A DNA stretch of 64,000 nucleotides. Source: Pseudomonas cyclaminis (GTDB lineage: Bacteria > Pseudomonadota > Gammaproteobacteria > Pseudomonadales > Pseudomonadaceae). Shown one piece after another: positions 29,475 to 37,927 of the stretch (its first letter is position 1; each line of letters starts with the position of its first letter). The position numbers were made by a program, and so were the translations under genes. The stretch is taken from contig NZ_JADDUM010000137.1 of the NCBI RefSeq assembly GCF_015163715.1, positions 1 to 64,000 of the forward strand, given 5' to 3'. The notes below the pieces were generated by a model that was not told the origin of the DNA, did not search any database, and saw only the letters and a list, made by a program, of their open reading frames with translations.

Positions 29475-30050
29475 ATGCTGCGAATCCTGTTGATCAATGA
29501 CACCCCGCGCAAGGTCGGGCGCCTGCGTACAGCACTGATCGAAGCCGGCTTCGAGGTGATCGATGAGTCCGGACTGACCATCGACCTGCCCGCACGCGTC
29601 GAAACAGTGCGCCCAGATGTAATTCTGATCGATACCGAGTCACCGGGCCGCGATGTGATGGAGCAAGTGGTGCTGGTCAGCCGCGACCAGCCCCGGCCGA
29701 TCGTGATGTTTACCGATGAGCATGACCCGAATGTGATGCGCCAGGCCATCAAGTCCGGAGTCAGTGCCTACATCGTCGAGGGCATACAGGCCCAGCGCCT
29801 GCAACCCATCCTCGACGTGGCCATGGCCCGCTTTGAAAGCGACCAGGCCTTGCGCGCCCAGCTTCAGGAGCGCGATCAGCAGTTGGCCGAGCGCAAGCGC
29901 ATCGAGTTGGCCAAAGGTATGTTGATGAAAATGAAAGCCTGCAATGAGGAAGAGGCCTATACCCTGATGCGCCGCCAAGCCATGAGCCGCCAGCAGAAAC
30001 TGATCCAGGTGGCAGAGCAGATTATCGCCATGAGTGAGTTGCTCGGCTAA
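29475..30050 (+). CDS. nasT: ANTAR-domain antitermination response regulator NasT
   Basis: Binds two-hairpin leader RNAs and lets polymerase pass a terminator in nitrate assimilation operons. The 191-residue protein has an N-terminal receiver-like domain (LLINDTPRK, VILIDTESPGRD, with D in the phosphoacceptor region) and a C-terminal ANTAR domain (RKRIELAKGMLMKMKACNEEEAYTLMRRQAMSRQQKL in two blocks). AGGAG lies 8 bases before ATG 29475. Two leaders in this window, before nasS and before the nitrate transporter gene, fit its target structure. Confidence 0.95.
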   Translation: MLRILLINDTPRKVGRLRTALIEAGFEVIDESGLTIDLPARVETVRPDVILIDTESPGRDVMEQVVLVSRDQPRPIVMFTDEHDPNVMRQAIKSGVSAYIVEGIQAQRLQPILDVAMARFESDQALRAQLQERDQQLAERKRIELAKGMLMKMKACNEEEAYTLMRRQAMSRQQKLIQVAEQIIAMSELLG

Positions 30051-30065
30051 ACACTCGTAGGAGGT

Positions 30066-30081
30066 TGGCGCAGGACTTGCT
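30066..30081 (+). promoter_or_regulatory. Sigma-54-type promoter of the nitrate transporter operon
   Basis: TGGCGCA-N4-TTGCT matches the sigma-54 consensus TGGCACG-N4-TTGCW with two changes and exact spacing. The predicted start site is near 30092, just before the leader hairpins and 42 bases after the nasT stop codon. Confidence 0.6.
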
Positions 30082-30091
30082 AAGTAATCAT

Positions 30092-30177
30092 CACAGGTAA
30101 CCAACGGCGGTTGCCCCTCCACGACAAAGACGTCGCACATCCGGTTTGCCCTCGCGAACCCGGTGGCGGCGTTTTTT
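30092..30177 (+). promoter_or_regulatory. Putative NasT (ANTAR) antitermination leader of the nitrate transporter operon
   Basis: Hairpin 1 is GGTAACC-AACGGC-GGTTGCC (30096-30115; seven pairs, one G-U). Hairpin 2 is CGAC-AAAGAC-GTCG (30122-30135). Both hexaloops have A at position 1 and G at position 4. The terminator stem runs from CGTCGC (30131-30136) to GGCGGCG-type bases ending at 30171, with an inner CCGG pair, followed by six T (30172-30177). Its 5' arm overlaps hairpin 2, the arrangement known for ANTAR antitermination. Confidence 0.75.
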
Positions 30178-30274
30178 CGTTTTGGCCCCAGCAGCACGGG
30201 GCCGGTGGGGCGGCCTTAGCCGGCTGTTCCATCACCAGGCCTTCTTACAAGACTCCCAACCGTTGAGGTGCGTG

Positions 30275-31486
30275 ATGAAATCAAGCTTCTGGAAATCCGG
30301 GCACACCCCGACCCTGTTTGCCGCGTTCCTGTATTTCGACCTGAGCTTCATGGTCTGGTACTTGTTGGGCCCGCTGGCGGTGCAGATTGCCGCCGACCTG
30401 CACCTGACCACGCAACAGCGGGGCCTGATGGTGGCGACGCCGATCCTGGCGGGCGCTGTGTTGCGCTTCTTGATGGGCATGCTGGCGGACAAGCTGTCGC
30501 CCAAGACAGCCGGGCTGATTGGCCAGGTGATCGTGATCGTGGCGTTGTTCGGCGCTTGGAAACTAGGGGTTCACAGCTACGAACAAGCCTTGTTGCTGGG
30601 GCTGTTCCTCGGCATGGCCGGCGCATCCTTTGCTGTGGCGTTGCCGCTGGCGTCCCAGTGGTATCCAGCCGAGCACCAGGGCAAGGCCATGGGCATCGCC
30701 GGGGCCGGTAATTCGGGCACGGTGTTCGCGGCGTTGCTGGCCCCGGTGCTGGCGGCGGCGTTCGGCTGGAGCAACGTGTTCGGCTTTGCGCTGATCCCGC
30801 TGATCCTGACCCTGATCGTCTTCGCCTGGCTTGCAAAAAATGCCCCTGAGCGGCCAAAAGCCAAGTCCATGGCTGATTACTTCAAGGCCCTGGGCGACCG
30901 CGACAGTTGGTGGTTCATGTTTTTCTACAGCGTGACTTTCGGTGGGTTTATCGGCCTGGCCAGCGCCCTGCCCGGCTATTTCAACGACCAATACGGCCTG
31001 AGCCCCATGACCGCCGGCTACTACACCGCCGCCTGCGTGTTCGGTGGCAGCCTGATGCGCCCTCTGGGCGGCGCACTGGCCGACCGTTTCGGCGGGATTC
31101 GCACGCTGCTTGGCATGTACAGCGTCGCGGCCATCTGCATTGCGGCAGTCGGCTTCAACCTGCCCAGCTCCTACGCGGCGCTGGCTCTTTTCGTCTGCAC
31201 CATGCTCGGTCTGGGCGCGGGCAATGGCGCGGTATTCCAGTTGGTGCCCCAGCGTTTTCGTCGTGAGATCGGCGTGATGACCGGCCTGATCGGCATGGCC
31301 GGCGGCATCGGCGGCTTCGCCCTGGCGGCGGGCATGGGTGCGATCAAGCAGAGCACCGGAAGCTACCAATTGGCCCTGTGGTTGTTCGCGAGCCTGGGCG
31401 TGTTGGCCTGGTTCGGCCTGCATGGCGTCAAGCGGCGCTGGAGGACCACCTGGGGCTCGGCAGCCGTGACCGCCGCGCGCGTCTGA
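30275..31486 (+). CDS. nasA: Nitrate/nitrite transporter, NNP family (MFS)
   Basis: Takes up nitrate for assimilation. The 403-residue protein has about 12 membrane helices and the NNP nitrate signatures, including MAGASFAVALPLASQWYP, GIAGAGNSGTV and GLGAGNGAVFQLVPQRF. The name nasA is used for this transporter in P. aeruginosa but for the reductase in other genera. ATG at 30275 has GAGGTG 5-6 bases upstream. The stop overlaps the start of the next gene (TGATG), so the two are translationally coupled. Confidence 0.93.
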   Translation: MKSSFWKSGHTPTLFAAFLYFDLSFMVWYLLGPLAVQIAADLHLTTQQRGLMVATPILAGAVLRFLMGMLADKLSPKTAGLIGQVIVIVALFGAWKLGVHSYEQALLLGLFLGMAGASFAVALPLASQWYPAEHQGKAMGIAGAGNSGTVFAALLAPVLAAAFGWSNVFGFALIPLILTLIVFAWLAKNAPERPKAKSMADYFKALGDRDSWWFMFFYSVTFGGFIGLASALPGYFNDQYGLSPMTAGYYTAACVFGGSLMRPLGGALADRFGGIRTLLGMYSVAAICIAAVGFNLPSSYAALALFVCTMLGLGAGNGAVFQLVPQRFRREIGVMTGLIGMAGGIGGFALAAGMGAIKQSTGSYQLALWLFASLGVLAWFGLHGVKRRWRTTWGSAAVTAARV

Positions 31487-33155
31487 TGAGCCTGCAACTG
31501 AGCGTCGCCCACGCCAGCGCCATCGGCCCACGGGCGGAAAACCAGGACGCGCTGCGGGTGGTGACCCCCGCCGCGGAACTGGCGGCGAGCAAAGGCTACC
31601 TGTGCGCCCTGGCCGACGGCGTGAGCCAGTGTGCCGACGGTGGCCTGGCCGCCCGCTCTACCTTGCAGGCCCTGGCCCTGGATTACTACGCCACGCCGCA
31701 AACCTGGGGCGTGGCCCAGGCACTGGAGCGCTTGCTGCTCGCACAGAATCGCTGGCTGCAGGCCAATGGCGTGGTCAGCCGCTGCTGACCACCCTCAGTG
31801 CCCTGGTCTTTCGCGGGCAGCGCTTCACCCTGGCCCATGTCGGCGATTGCCGGGTGTATCGCTGGCTGGACGGCGAGTTGCAGCGCATCAGCGAAGACCA
31901 TGTGTGGGAGCAGCCGGGCATGCAGCATGTGCTCAAGCGCGCGCTCGGCCTGGATCAGCATCTGGTACTGGATTTTCTCGACGGTCAATTGCGCGAGGGT
32001 GAGTGTTTCCTGCTGCTCAGCGATGGCGTGTGGGCGACCCTGGGCGATCACAGCATCAGCGCGATCCTGCGCGAACAAAGCGACTTGGACCTGGCGGTAA
32101 ACACTCTGGTCAACGCCGCGCATCTGGCAGGTAGCCAGGACAATGCCAGCGCGCTGTTGGTGCGTGTCGACACCCTCGGCGAAGCCACCCTCGGCGATGC
32201 TTTGGTGCAGTTGCAGCAATGGCCCTTGCCACCGATGCTCAAAGCCGGGCAACACTTTGAAGGCTGGCAAGTGGACGCCGTGCTGGCGCAAAGCAGGCAG
32301 TCATTGTTGTACCGGGTACGCGACGCCCAGCAGCAACCCTGGCTGCTCAAAACCCTGCCCTTGAGCCGCGACGATGACAGCGACGCCGGCCAGGCATTGC
32401 TGTCGGAAGAGTGGTTTTTGCGGCGGGTCGCCGGTCGGGCGTTTCCTGAAGTCCATGCGGCCAGCGGGCGTCAGCATTTGTACTACGTGATGCGTGAATA
32501 TCCAGGGCAGACCCTCGCCGAGCTGTTTCAGCGGCAAGGCCCGCTGCCCCTGGCGCAATGGCAGGGCGTGGCCGAGCGCTTGCTGCGCGCAGTGGGCATG
32601 CTGCATCGACGGCAGATTCTGCACCGCGATATCAAGCCGGAAAACCTGCTGCTGGGGGATGACGGTGAATTGCGCGTGCTGGATTTCGGTCTGGCCTACT
32701 GCCCCGGCCTTTCAGAGGACCGCGCCCATGTGCTGCCTGGCACCCCTAGTTTTATCGCGCCCGAAGCGTTTAATGGCGACCGTCCTACGCCGCAGCAGGA
32801 TTTATACAGCGTAGGCGTCACCTTGTATTACCTGCTGACCGGGCATTACCCCTACGGAGAAGTCGAAGCCTTCCAACGGCCCCGGTTTACCCAGGCGGTC
32901 AGCGCCAGCCGTTATCGCCCCGACCTGCCGGACTGGCTACCGCTGAGCCTGGAACGGGCCGTGGCCGCTCAACCCGCACAACGCTACGAAACCGCCGAAG
33001 AGTGGTTGCGGGTATTGGAGCAGGCGGATCGCCAGGAATTGAGCATTCGCCCCCGGCCGTTGCTGGAGCGAGAGCCGTTGAAGGTCTGGCGAACCCTGGC
33101 GCTGCTGTCGATGTTGCTCAATCTGGTGCTCCTCTACTCACTCTTTCACAGCTGA
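31486..33155 (+). CDS. PP2C phosphatase / Ser-Thr protein kinase fusion with C-terminal membrane helix, frame interrupted
   Basis: One protein (556 residues when restored) with an N-terminal PP2C phosphatase domain (AENQDALRV, CALADGVSQCADGG, HVGDCRVY, LLLSDGVWATL, SQDNASALL) and a C-terminal Hanks-type kinase (catalytic loop HRDIKPENLLL, DFGLAYCPG, APEAF), ending in one membrane helix (LALLSMLLNLVLLYSLF). The frame breaks at about 31770 within the PP2C domain: QANG is followed by a premature stop, while one extra G gives QANGGGQPLLTTLSALVFRG. The homologue in P. aeruginosa occupies the same place after the nitrate transporter. Its role in nitrate assimilation is not known to me. Assembly indel likely. 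Confidence 0.88.
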
Positions 33156-33181
33156 CGCAGTCTCAACGCGAGGGAAAACAC

Positions 33182-33925
33182 ATGAACGCAAAAGTCTGGC
33201 TGGTGGGCGCAGGCCCTGGCGACCCGGAGTTGCTGACCCTCAAGGCCGTACGGGCCATGAACGAAGCCGATGTGGTGTTGATCGATGATCTGGTCAACCC
33301 GGCCGTGCTGGAGCACTGCGCCGAGGCTCGCGTGATTACCGTGGGCAAACGCGGCGGCTGCCGTTCCACACCGCAGGACTTCATCCACCGCCTGATGCTG
33401 CGTTATGCCCGCCAAGGAAAATGCGTAGTTCGGCTCAAAGGCGGCGACCCGTGCATTTTCGGACGGGGTGGCGAAGAGGCTATATGGTTGCGCGAGCGCG
33501 GCGTCGAGGTGGAGTTGGTCAATGGGATCACCGCTGGGTTGGCGGGAGCGACGAACTGCGCGATTCCTCTGACGTTACGCGGTGTCAGCCGAGGCGTGAC
33601 CCTGGTCACGGCGCACACTCAGGACGACAGCCGGCTTAATTGGCGTGCGCTGGCTGAGGGTGGCACGACATTAGTGGTGTATATGGGGGTGGCCAAGCTG
33701 GAGGAGATTCGCCAGCAATTGCTCGAAGGTGGGATGGCAGCGGATATGCCGGTGGCGATGATAGAAAATGCATCACTGCCCCAGCAGCGCGAATGCCGCA
33801 GCGAGCTGTCGCGGATGCACGAGGATGCCCATGCCTTCGCGTTGAAGAGCCCGGCAATCCTGGTGATCGGCAGCGTTGCCGCCACGGAGCAGGCTGCCCA
33901 CTTTGCAGCAGAGGCCAGTGCCTGA
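33182..33925 (+). CDS. cobA: Uroporphyrinogen-III C-methyltransferase (CobA/SUMT)
   Basis: Methylates uroporphyrinogen III twice to precorrin-2, the precursor of siroheme needed by assimilatory nitrite and sulfite reductases. The 247-residue protein has the SUMT motifs VGAGPGDPELLTLKA, VRLKGGDPCIFGRGGEE and GITAGLAG, and YMGVAKL. GAGGG lies upstream of ATG 33182. It follows the kinase by only 26 bases; the nirB, nirD and nitrate reductase genes that separate these two in P. aeruginosa are missing. Confidence 0.95.
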   Translation: MNAKVWLVGAGPGDPELLTLKAVRAMNEADVVLIDDLVNPAVLEHCAEARVITVGKRGGCRSTPQDFIHRLMLRYARQGKCVVRLKGGDPCIFGRGGEEAIWLRERGVEVELVNGITAGLAGATNCAIPLTLRGVSRGVTLVTAHTQDDSRLNWRALAEGGTTLVVYMGVAKLEEIRQQLLEGGMAADMPVAMIENASLPQQRECRSELSRMHEDAHAFALKSPAILVIGSVAATEQAAHFAAEASA

Positions 33926-33940
33926 GGCAAATTCCAGGCG

Positions 33941-33971
33941 AAAAAAAGCCCGGCCTGAGCCGGGCTTTTTT
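33941..33971. terminator. Bidirectional terminator between cobA and oprF
   Basis: GCCCGGC-CTGA-GCCGGGC is flanked by seven A on the left and six T on the right, so it works for both convergent genes. Confidence 0.95.
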
Positions 33972-33982
33972 CTACTCAGTAA

Positions 33983-34963
33983 TTACTGAGCTTGAGCTTC
34001 AACCGACGCTTCTACGCGACGGTTAACAGCACGACCTGCTTCAGTTGCGTTGTCAGCAACTGGGCGGGATTCGCCGTAACCAACAGCAGTTACACGGCTA
34101 GGAGCAACGCCGTCTTTAACCAGGACTTGCTTAACAGCGTCAGCACGACGCTGGGACAGCTTCTGGTTGTAAGCGTCTGGACCTACGGAGTCAGTGTGAC
34201 CAGCAACTTCTACGTTGGTAGCTGGGTACTGAGCCATGAAGTCGGCCAGGTTTTTCACGTCGCCGTAGCTGTTAGGCTTAACAGTGGCTTTGTCGAAGTC
34301 GAACTTAACGTCCAGCTCAACACGAACAACCTGAGCAACTGGAGCTTCTGGCTCTGGAGTTGGCTCTGGAGCTGGTGCTGGGGTAGGAGCTGGAGCAGCT
34401 GCGCCAGCGTTACCGCCGAAGTTTACGCCCAGGCCGACCAGTGCGGAGTAGTCCCACTTGCCGTTGTCCAGACCGTAGTCAGCTTCAACACCGGCACGAG
34501 CGTACAGGTTGTTGGTGAAGTAGTACTTCACGCCAGTACCAACGGTAGCGAAGGTAGTCTGGTCGCGACCGCTGTGGCCGTCAGCTTTAACGTTGCCACG
34601 GCTCTGGTGGCCGAAACCGCCTTCTACGTATGGACGCAGGCTGTCAACGCCAGCTTGACCGAAGTGATACTGGGCAACCAGGCTGCCGGTATCGCCTTTG
34701 ATCTTCTGGTTACCAGTACCGTCGTTCGAACGGGTGTGGTTGGTTTTGTCGTAGGACAGGTTCAAGGACAGGTCGTCGGTCAGGAAGTAACCGATGCGAG
34801 CGCCAGGATTGAAGCCGTCTTCGATGTGCTTGACGCTATCGTTGTACTGCTTCTTGTAGAACAGCTCGCCTTCAACTGCGCCTTGGCCTTGTGCCAGAAC
34901 GCCGAAAGAAGTTGCGGCAATAAGAGAACCAATGGCCAAGCCCAAGGTGTTTTTCAGTTTCAT
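33983..34963 (-). CDS. oprF: Major outer membrane porin and structural protein OprF
   Basis: Non-specific porin that also links the outer membrane to peptidoglycan. The 326-residue precursor has a signal peptide (1-24, ending VLA-QGQG), an eight-strand beta-barrel (about 25-185), a Pro/Ala/Glu hinge (about 190-215) and a C-terminal OmpA domain with the peptidoglycan-binding NVEVAGHTDSVGPDAYNQ and LSQRRADAV motifs. Codon use is strongly biased, as expected for an abundant protein. Downstream of sigX on the same strand, with a 107-base gap holding its own promoter. Confidence 0.98.
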   Translation of the reverse strand: MKLKNTLGLAIGSLIAATSFGVLAQGQGAVEGELFYKKQYNDSVKHIEDGFNPGARIGYFLTDDLSLNLSYDKTNHTRSNDGTGNQKIKGDTGSLVAQYHFGQAGVDSLRPYVEGGFGHQSRGNVKADGHSGRDQTTFATVGTGVKYYFTNNLYARAGVEADYGLDNGKWDYSALVGLGVNFGGNAGAAAPAPTPAPAPEPTPEPEAPVAQVVRVELDVKFDFDKATVKPNSYGDVKNLADFMAQYPATNVEVAGHTDSVGPDAYNQKLSQRRADAVKQVLVKDGVAPSRVTAVGYGESRPVADNATEAGRAVNRRVEASVEAQAQ

Positions 34964-35070
34964 CCGTTAAATCCCCATCTGGTGATTGTAAAGCAGTCCC
35001 ACAAACCGGGGGACAACTCGGCGACAAGTCTAACAGAACTTGCCTACACGTAAGAGATATTTGCCACGCA

Positions 35071-35661
35071 CTAAGTTTCAGTCTCGCCCGCAAATTTCTC
35101 ACGTAATTTATCTAGAGCACGTTTGTAACGCATTTTTGTAGCACTCAAACCCATGTGCATGATGTCAGCGATTTCCTGGAATTCCAGCTCTGCGACAAAA
35201 CGTAGCACCAGAATTTCCCGATCAATCGGGTTCACATACACCAGCCAGCGATCGAGCCCGCCCTTCTCCTCGGGTGCCGGCGCCTTCTCTTCGGTCGCCT
35301 CCTCAAGGGGGTCCAGACTCAGAGCGTCCATCAAGCGACGCTTTCGCCGTTCCTTCCGATACTGCGTGATGCACTCGTTGTACGTGATGCTGTACAGCCA
35401 TGTCTTGAACTTCGATTTGCCCTCGAAGTTCTTCAGGCCGTACAGCACCTTTAGCATCACTTCCTGACAGACATCGTCCGCATCTCTATCGTTCCCTAAA
35501 TACCTTGAACAAACGTTGAACAGAGTGCGTTGATACCTGCGCATCAATTCTTCGTACGCGCGAGTTACGTGAAACAGCTCCGTGTGCGAGCGCGCGACCA
35601 ACTCCTCATCAGAGAGCTCACGGGGGTCGTAGCGCGTGGACAGCGTTTGGGCTTTATTCAA
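35071..35661 (-). CDS. sigX: ECF RNA polymerase sigma factor SigX
   Basis: An extracytoplasmic-function sigma factor that controls oprF, cell envelope and fatty acid genes. The 196-residue protein has region 2 (FNVCSRYLGNDRDADDVCQEVMLKVLYGLKNFEGKSKFKTWLYSI in two blocks) and region 4 (IDREILVLRFVAELEFQEIADIMHMGLSATKMRYKRAL, split by a loop). No anti-sigma gene is adjacent; the neighbouring mechanosensitive channel gene cmpX has been linked to SigX activity in P. aeruginosa. Confidence 0.97.
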   Translation of the reverse strand: MNKAQTLSTRYDPRELSDEELVARSHTELFHVTRAYEELMRRYQRTLFNVCSRYLGNDRDADDVCQEVMLKVLYGLKNFEGKSKFKTWLYSITYNECITQYRKERRKRRLMDALSLDPLEEATEEKAPAPEEKGGLDRWLVYVNPIDREILVLRFVAELEFQEIADIMHMGLSATKMRYKRALDKLREKFAGETET

Positions 35662-35748
35662 AACAAGTCGTGCCGACAGTCAGGTCAATGTCCGCTACAG
35701 CCCGGTCAGCCGGGTTTGCGGCGGCGTACATTAGCAGGGTTTGCCGGG

Positions 35749-36573
35749 TTAGCGGCTACTGACCTGCTGCTCCAGGAGAATCCGATTGGACAACGACACC
35801 AGGTCACCGTCATCGGTCAGCACTGTCGTCTTGACTGTGCCGATCTCTTCGATTTGCCCTTCGACCTCGCCTACACGCACCTGTTGCCCTACCTGATACA
35901 GCTCACGCACATAGATTCCCGCAAGAATCTGGCCGGCAATTTCCCGGCTTCCCAAGCCCATGGCCAGCGCAACGGCCAGACCAACGGTAATCAAAACGAT
36001 CACAATCACATGGTTGAGCAGGTCAGTCTTGACCTCCAACTGGCTGATCGCGACCGAAATACTGATGATGATCACCAGCCCCTGAGCGATCCGCCCCAGG
36101 CCAGCAGCATAGTCCAGCCCCACGCCTTCGGCAGCGCCGCGCACCAGCCCATTGGCCAGTTGCGCCAGCAGAACACCTACCAGCAGCACCAGCGCACCGC
36201 CGAAAACCTTCGGCAAATACAGCGCCAGCATGTCGAGCGTAGCTGAAACTCGCTCAAGTCCAAGGGATTGAGCCGCAGAAACCAGAAAAATCAGCAAAAC
36301 GAACCAATAAACGATCTTGCCGATCAACGTGGAGATCGGCACTTGCAGCCCGGCGCGCCCCAGCAGCTTGGTCAGGCCGGTGCCTGCCATCAGGCGGTCG
36401 AGGCCGAGTTTTGCAAGCAATTTGGACAACAGGGTGTCGAGCAGCTTGGCGACGACAAAGCCCAGCAATACCAGGACCAGCGCACCAAAGAGGTTGGGAA
36501 TGAAATTCGCCACCTTGGTCCACAATGCGGTCATCGCGGTGACCAGGCTCTGGGTCCAGAGATCAAGTTCCAT
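35749..36573 (-). CDS. cmpX: Mechanosensitive-channel-like membrane protein CmpX
   Basis: A 274-residue inner membrane protein of the MscS-related/TM-helix family. Five or so hydrophobic segments are visible (for example LFGALVLVLLGFVVAKLLDTLL, ALVLLVGVLLAQLANG and VIVLITVGLAVALAMGLG), followed by a short C-terminal MscS-like beta domain (VGEVEGQIEEIGTVKTTVLTDDG). ATG at 36573 is used; a TTG two codons upstream is also possible. It begins 2 bases after crfX ends, so both are co-transcribed, upstream of sigX. Confidence 0.93.
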   Translation of the reverse strand: MELDLWTQSLVTAMTALWTKVANFIPNLFGALVLVLLGFVVAKLLDTLLSKLLAKLGLDRLMAGTGLTKLLGRAGLQVPISTLIGKIVYWFVLLIFLVSAAQSLGLERVSATLDMLALYLPKVFGGALVLLVGVLLAQLANGLVRGAAEGVGLDYAAGLGRIAQGLVIIISISVAISQLEVKTDLLNHVIVIVLITVGLAVALAMGLGSREIAGQILAGIYVRELYQVGQQVRVGEVEGQIEEIGTVKTTVLTDDGDLVSLSNRILLEQQVSSR

Positions 36574-36575
36574 AT

Positions 36576-36821
36576 TCAATCAGCCTTATCAGCAGTGCGA
36601 GCAAGAGGTTTACGACGAGAAACAGGCGATACGTGGGCCGAACCGTTGTTCAGGGCCATCATCAATGCCGGCACCCAGCGGCCGAGCAGACCGAACAGGT
36701 CACCCGCGCCCACCTGGCGGTTAGCGGTTTTCAACACGCGGCCCAGGCAGGCATCGTCGTCGCGGTTGGACGGCGAGGCATTGAGCATGTCACGTAAAGA
36801 CTGTTCGAACGGATCGTGCAT
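36576..36821 (-). CDS. crfX: CrfX small protein
   Basis: An 81-residue protein (MHDPFEQSLRDMLNASP start, with GLLGRWVPALMMALN near the middle) that corresponds by position and sequence to CrfX (also written CfrX) upstream of cmpX. It has no signal peptide and only one mildly hydrophobic segment. Its function is not established; the pair crfX-cmpX belongs to the SigX-controlled envelope group in other pseudomonads. Confidence 0.85.
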   Translation of the reverse strand: MHDPFEQSLRDMLNASPSNRDDDACLGRVLKTANRQVGAGDLFGLLGRWVPALMMALNNGSAHVSPVSRRKPLARTADKAD

Positions 36822-36866
36822 ATAGACCTCTCGCAAGTGATTTAAAAGACGAGGGTAAAATTCCTG

Positions 36867-36882
36867 GGGTCACATATGACCC
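36867..36882. repeat. Perfect inverted repeat between cmaX and crfX
   Basis: GGGTCA-CATA-TGACCC lies 45 bases upstream of the crfX start codon and 25 bases past the cmaX stop. There is no T run on the minus strand, so an operator or weak cmaX terminator is possible; the sequence does not decide. Confidence 0.45.
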
Positions 36883-36907
36883 TTCCTACGTTCAGCTGAT
36901 ATTCAGC

Positions 36908-37903
36908 TCAAACCCAGCGCAATCGTCGAAACAGCCACCATTGTCCGAGCGCTACCGACACCATCAACAGGCACGCCACCATGAATCCGTAAGGGCTCCC
37001 GGAGAACGGTATACCGCCCACATTTATACCCAGCAGGCCCGTCAAAAAGCTCATCGGCAGGAAGATCCCGGTGATGATCCCGAAGCGGTACATGGTGCGG
37101 TTCATGCGCACGCTGAGGCGTCTATCTTCGGCCTCCAGCACAAGCCCCACGCGCTCGCGGGTCAATTCGAGCTCTTCCAGATAGCGAGTCAGGCTGTTGT
37201 TCAATTCGTTCCAGTAGTCGGCATCGTCGTCGCAGAACCACGGCAATTTGATCCGAGTCAGCTGGGCAAAAATATCCCGCTGCGGCGCCAGAAACCGTTT
37301 GAGCCCGGCCGCTCGCCGGCGTATCTGCAGCACGCTGCCGTGCTCCGGGGTGTACCGTTCGTCGGTATCGAGTTTTTCTTCCTCGGTATCCACGATTTCA
37401 GACAGGTCCGTGACCAGATCCTGCACCTTATTGGTCAGGTACTGCGCCATATAAAGGATGAGTTCGGACGCGGTTTTCGGCCCCTTGCCCTCTGCCAGTT
37501 GCACCAGCAGTTCATCGGTAGCCCGCAACGGGCGAAGACGCAGCGAAATCACACGGCTGGAGGCAGCGAAGATACGCACCGAAACCATGTCTTCCGGCTC
37601 CGCGCCGGGGTTGAGGTTAACCCCACGCAGGAACAGCAGCAGCTCGGCCTCCGGCAGCGGCAACAGGCGCGGACGGGTGTTTTCCTCCAGCAACAGGTCG
37701 CAGGCGAATTCGCTCAGGCCACTGGATTTACGCAGCCAGGTCTGCGTTTGCGGGTGGCTGCGATCCCAATGCAGCCACAGGCTTTCCTGAGGCTGCAGTT
37801 GCAAGTCATCCAGCTCAGTCCGGGCAATCGAACGCGCACCGCCTTTACCGTCCAGCACCAGGGCATGCACCAGGCCCCACTGCGCGTTTTCTTCCTCGAA
37901 CAT
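36908..37903 (-). CDS. cmaX: CorA-like divalent metal transporter CmaX (ZntB type)
   Basis: A 331-residue inner membrane protein of the CorA superfamily. A long cytoplasmic alpha/beta domain is followed by the stalk helix (about 220-265) and two C-terminal membrane helices (about 272-292 and 305-325). The pore motif between them is GIN (GLLGINVGGIPF), as in the zinc-transporting ZntB group, rather than the GMN of magnesium-type CorA. ATG 37903 is preceded by GGGG at a suitable distance; an in-frame GTG lies two codons upstream. Confidence 0.92.
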   Translation of the reverse strand: MFEEENAQWGLVHALVLDGKGGARSIARTELDDLQLQPQESLWLHWDRSHPQTQTWLRKSSGLSEFACDLLLEENTRPRLLPLPEAELLLFLRGVNLNPGAEPEDMVSVRIFAASSRVISLRLRPLRATDELLVQLAEGKGPKTASELILYMAQYLTNKVQDLVTDLSEIVDTEEEKLDTDERYTPEHGSVLQIRRRAAGLKRFLAPQRDIFAQLTRIKLPWFCDDDADYWNELNNSLTRYLEELELTRERVGLVLEAEDRRLSVRMNRTMYRFGIITGIFLPMSFLTGLLGINVGGIPFSGSPYGFMVACLLMVSVALGQWWLFRRLRWV

Positions 37904-37927
37904 CCTCACCCCGTCGTTTATTGCGGT

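Noticed and set aside
33992-35053. A 353-codon open frame opposite oprF
   Set aside because: oprF is certain on the minus strand, and the opposite frame is an effect of its biased codon use. No ribosome site or domain.
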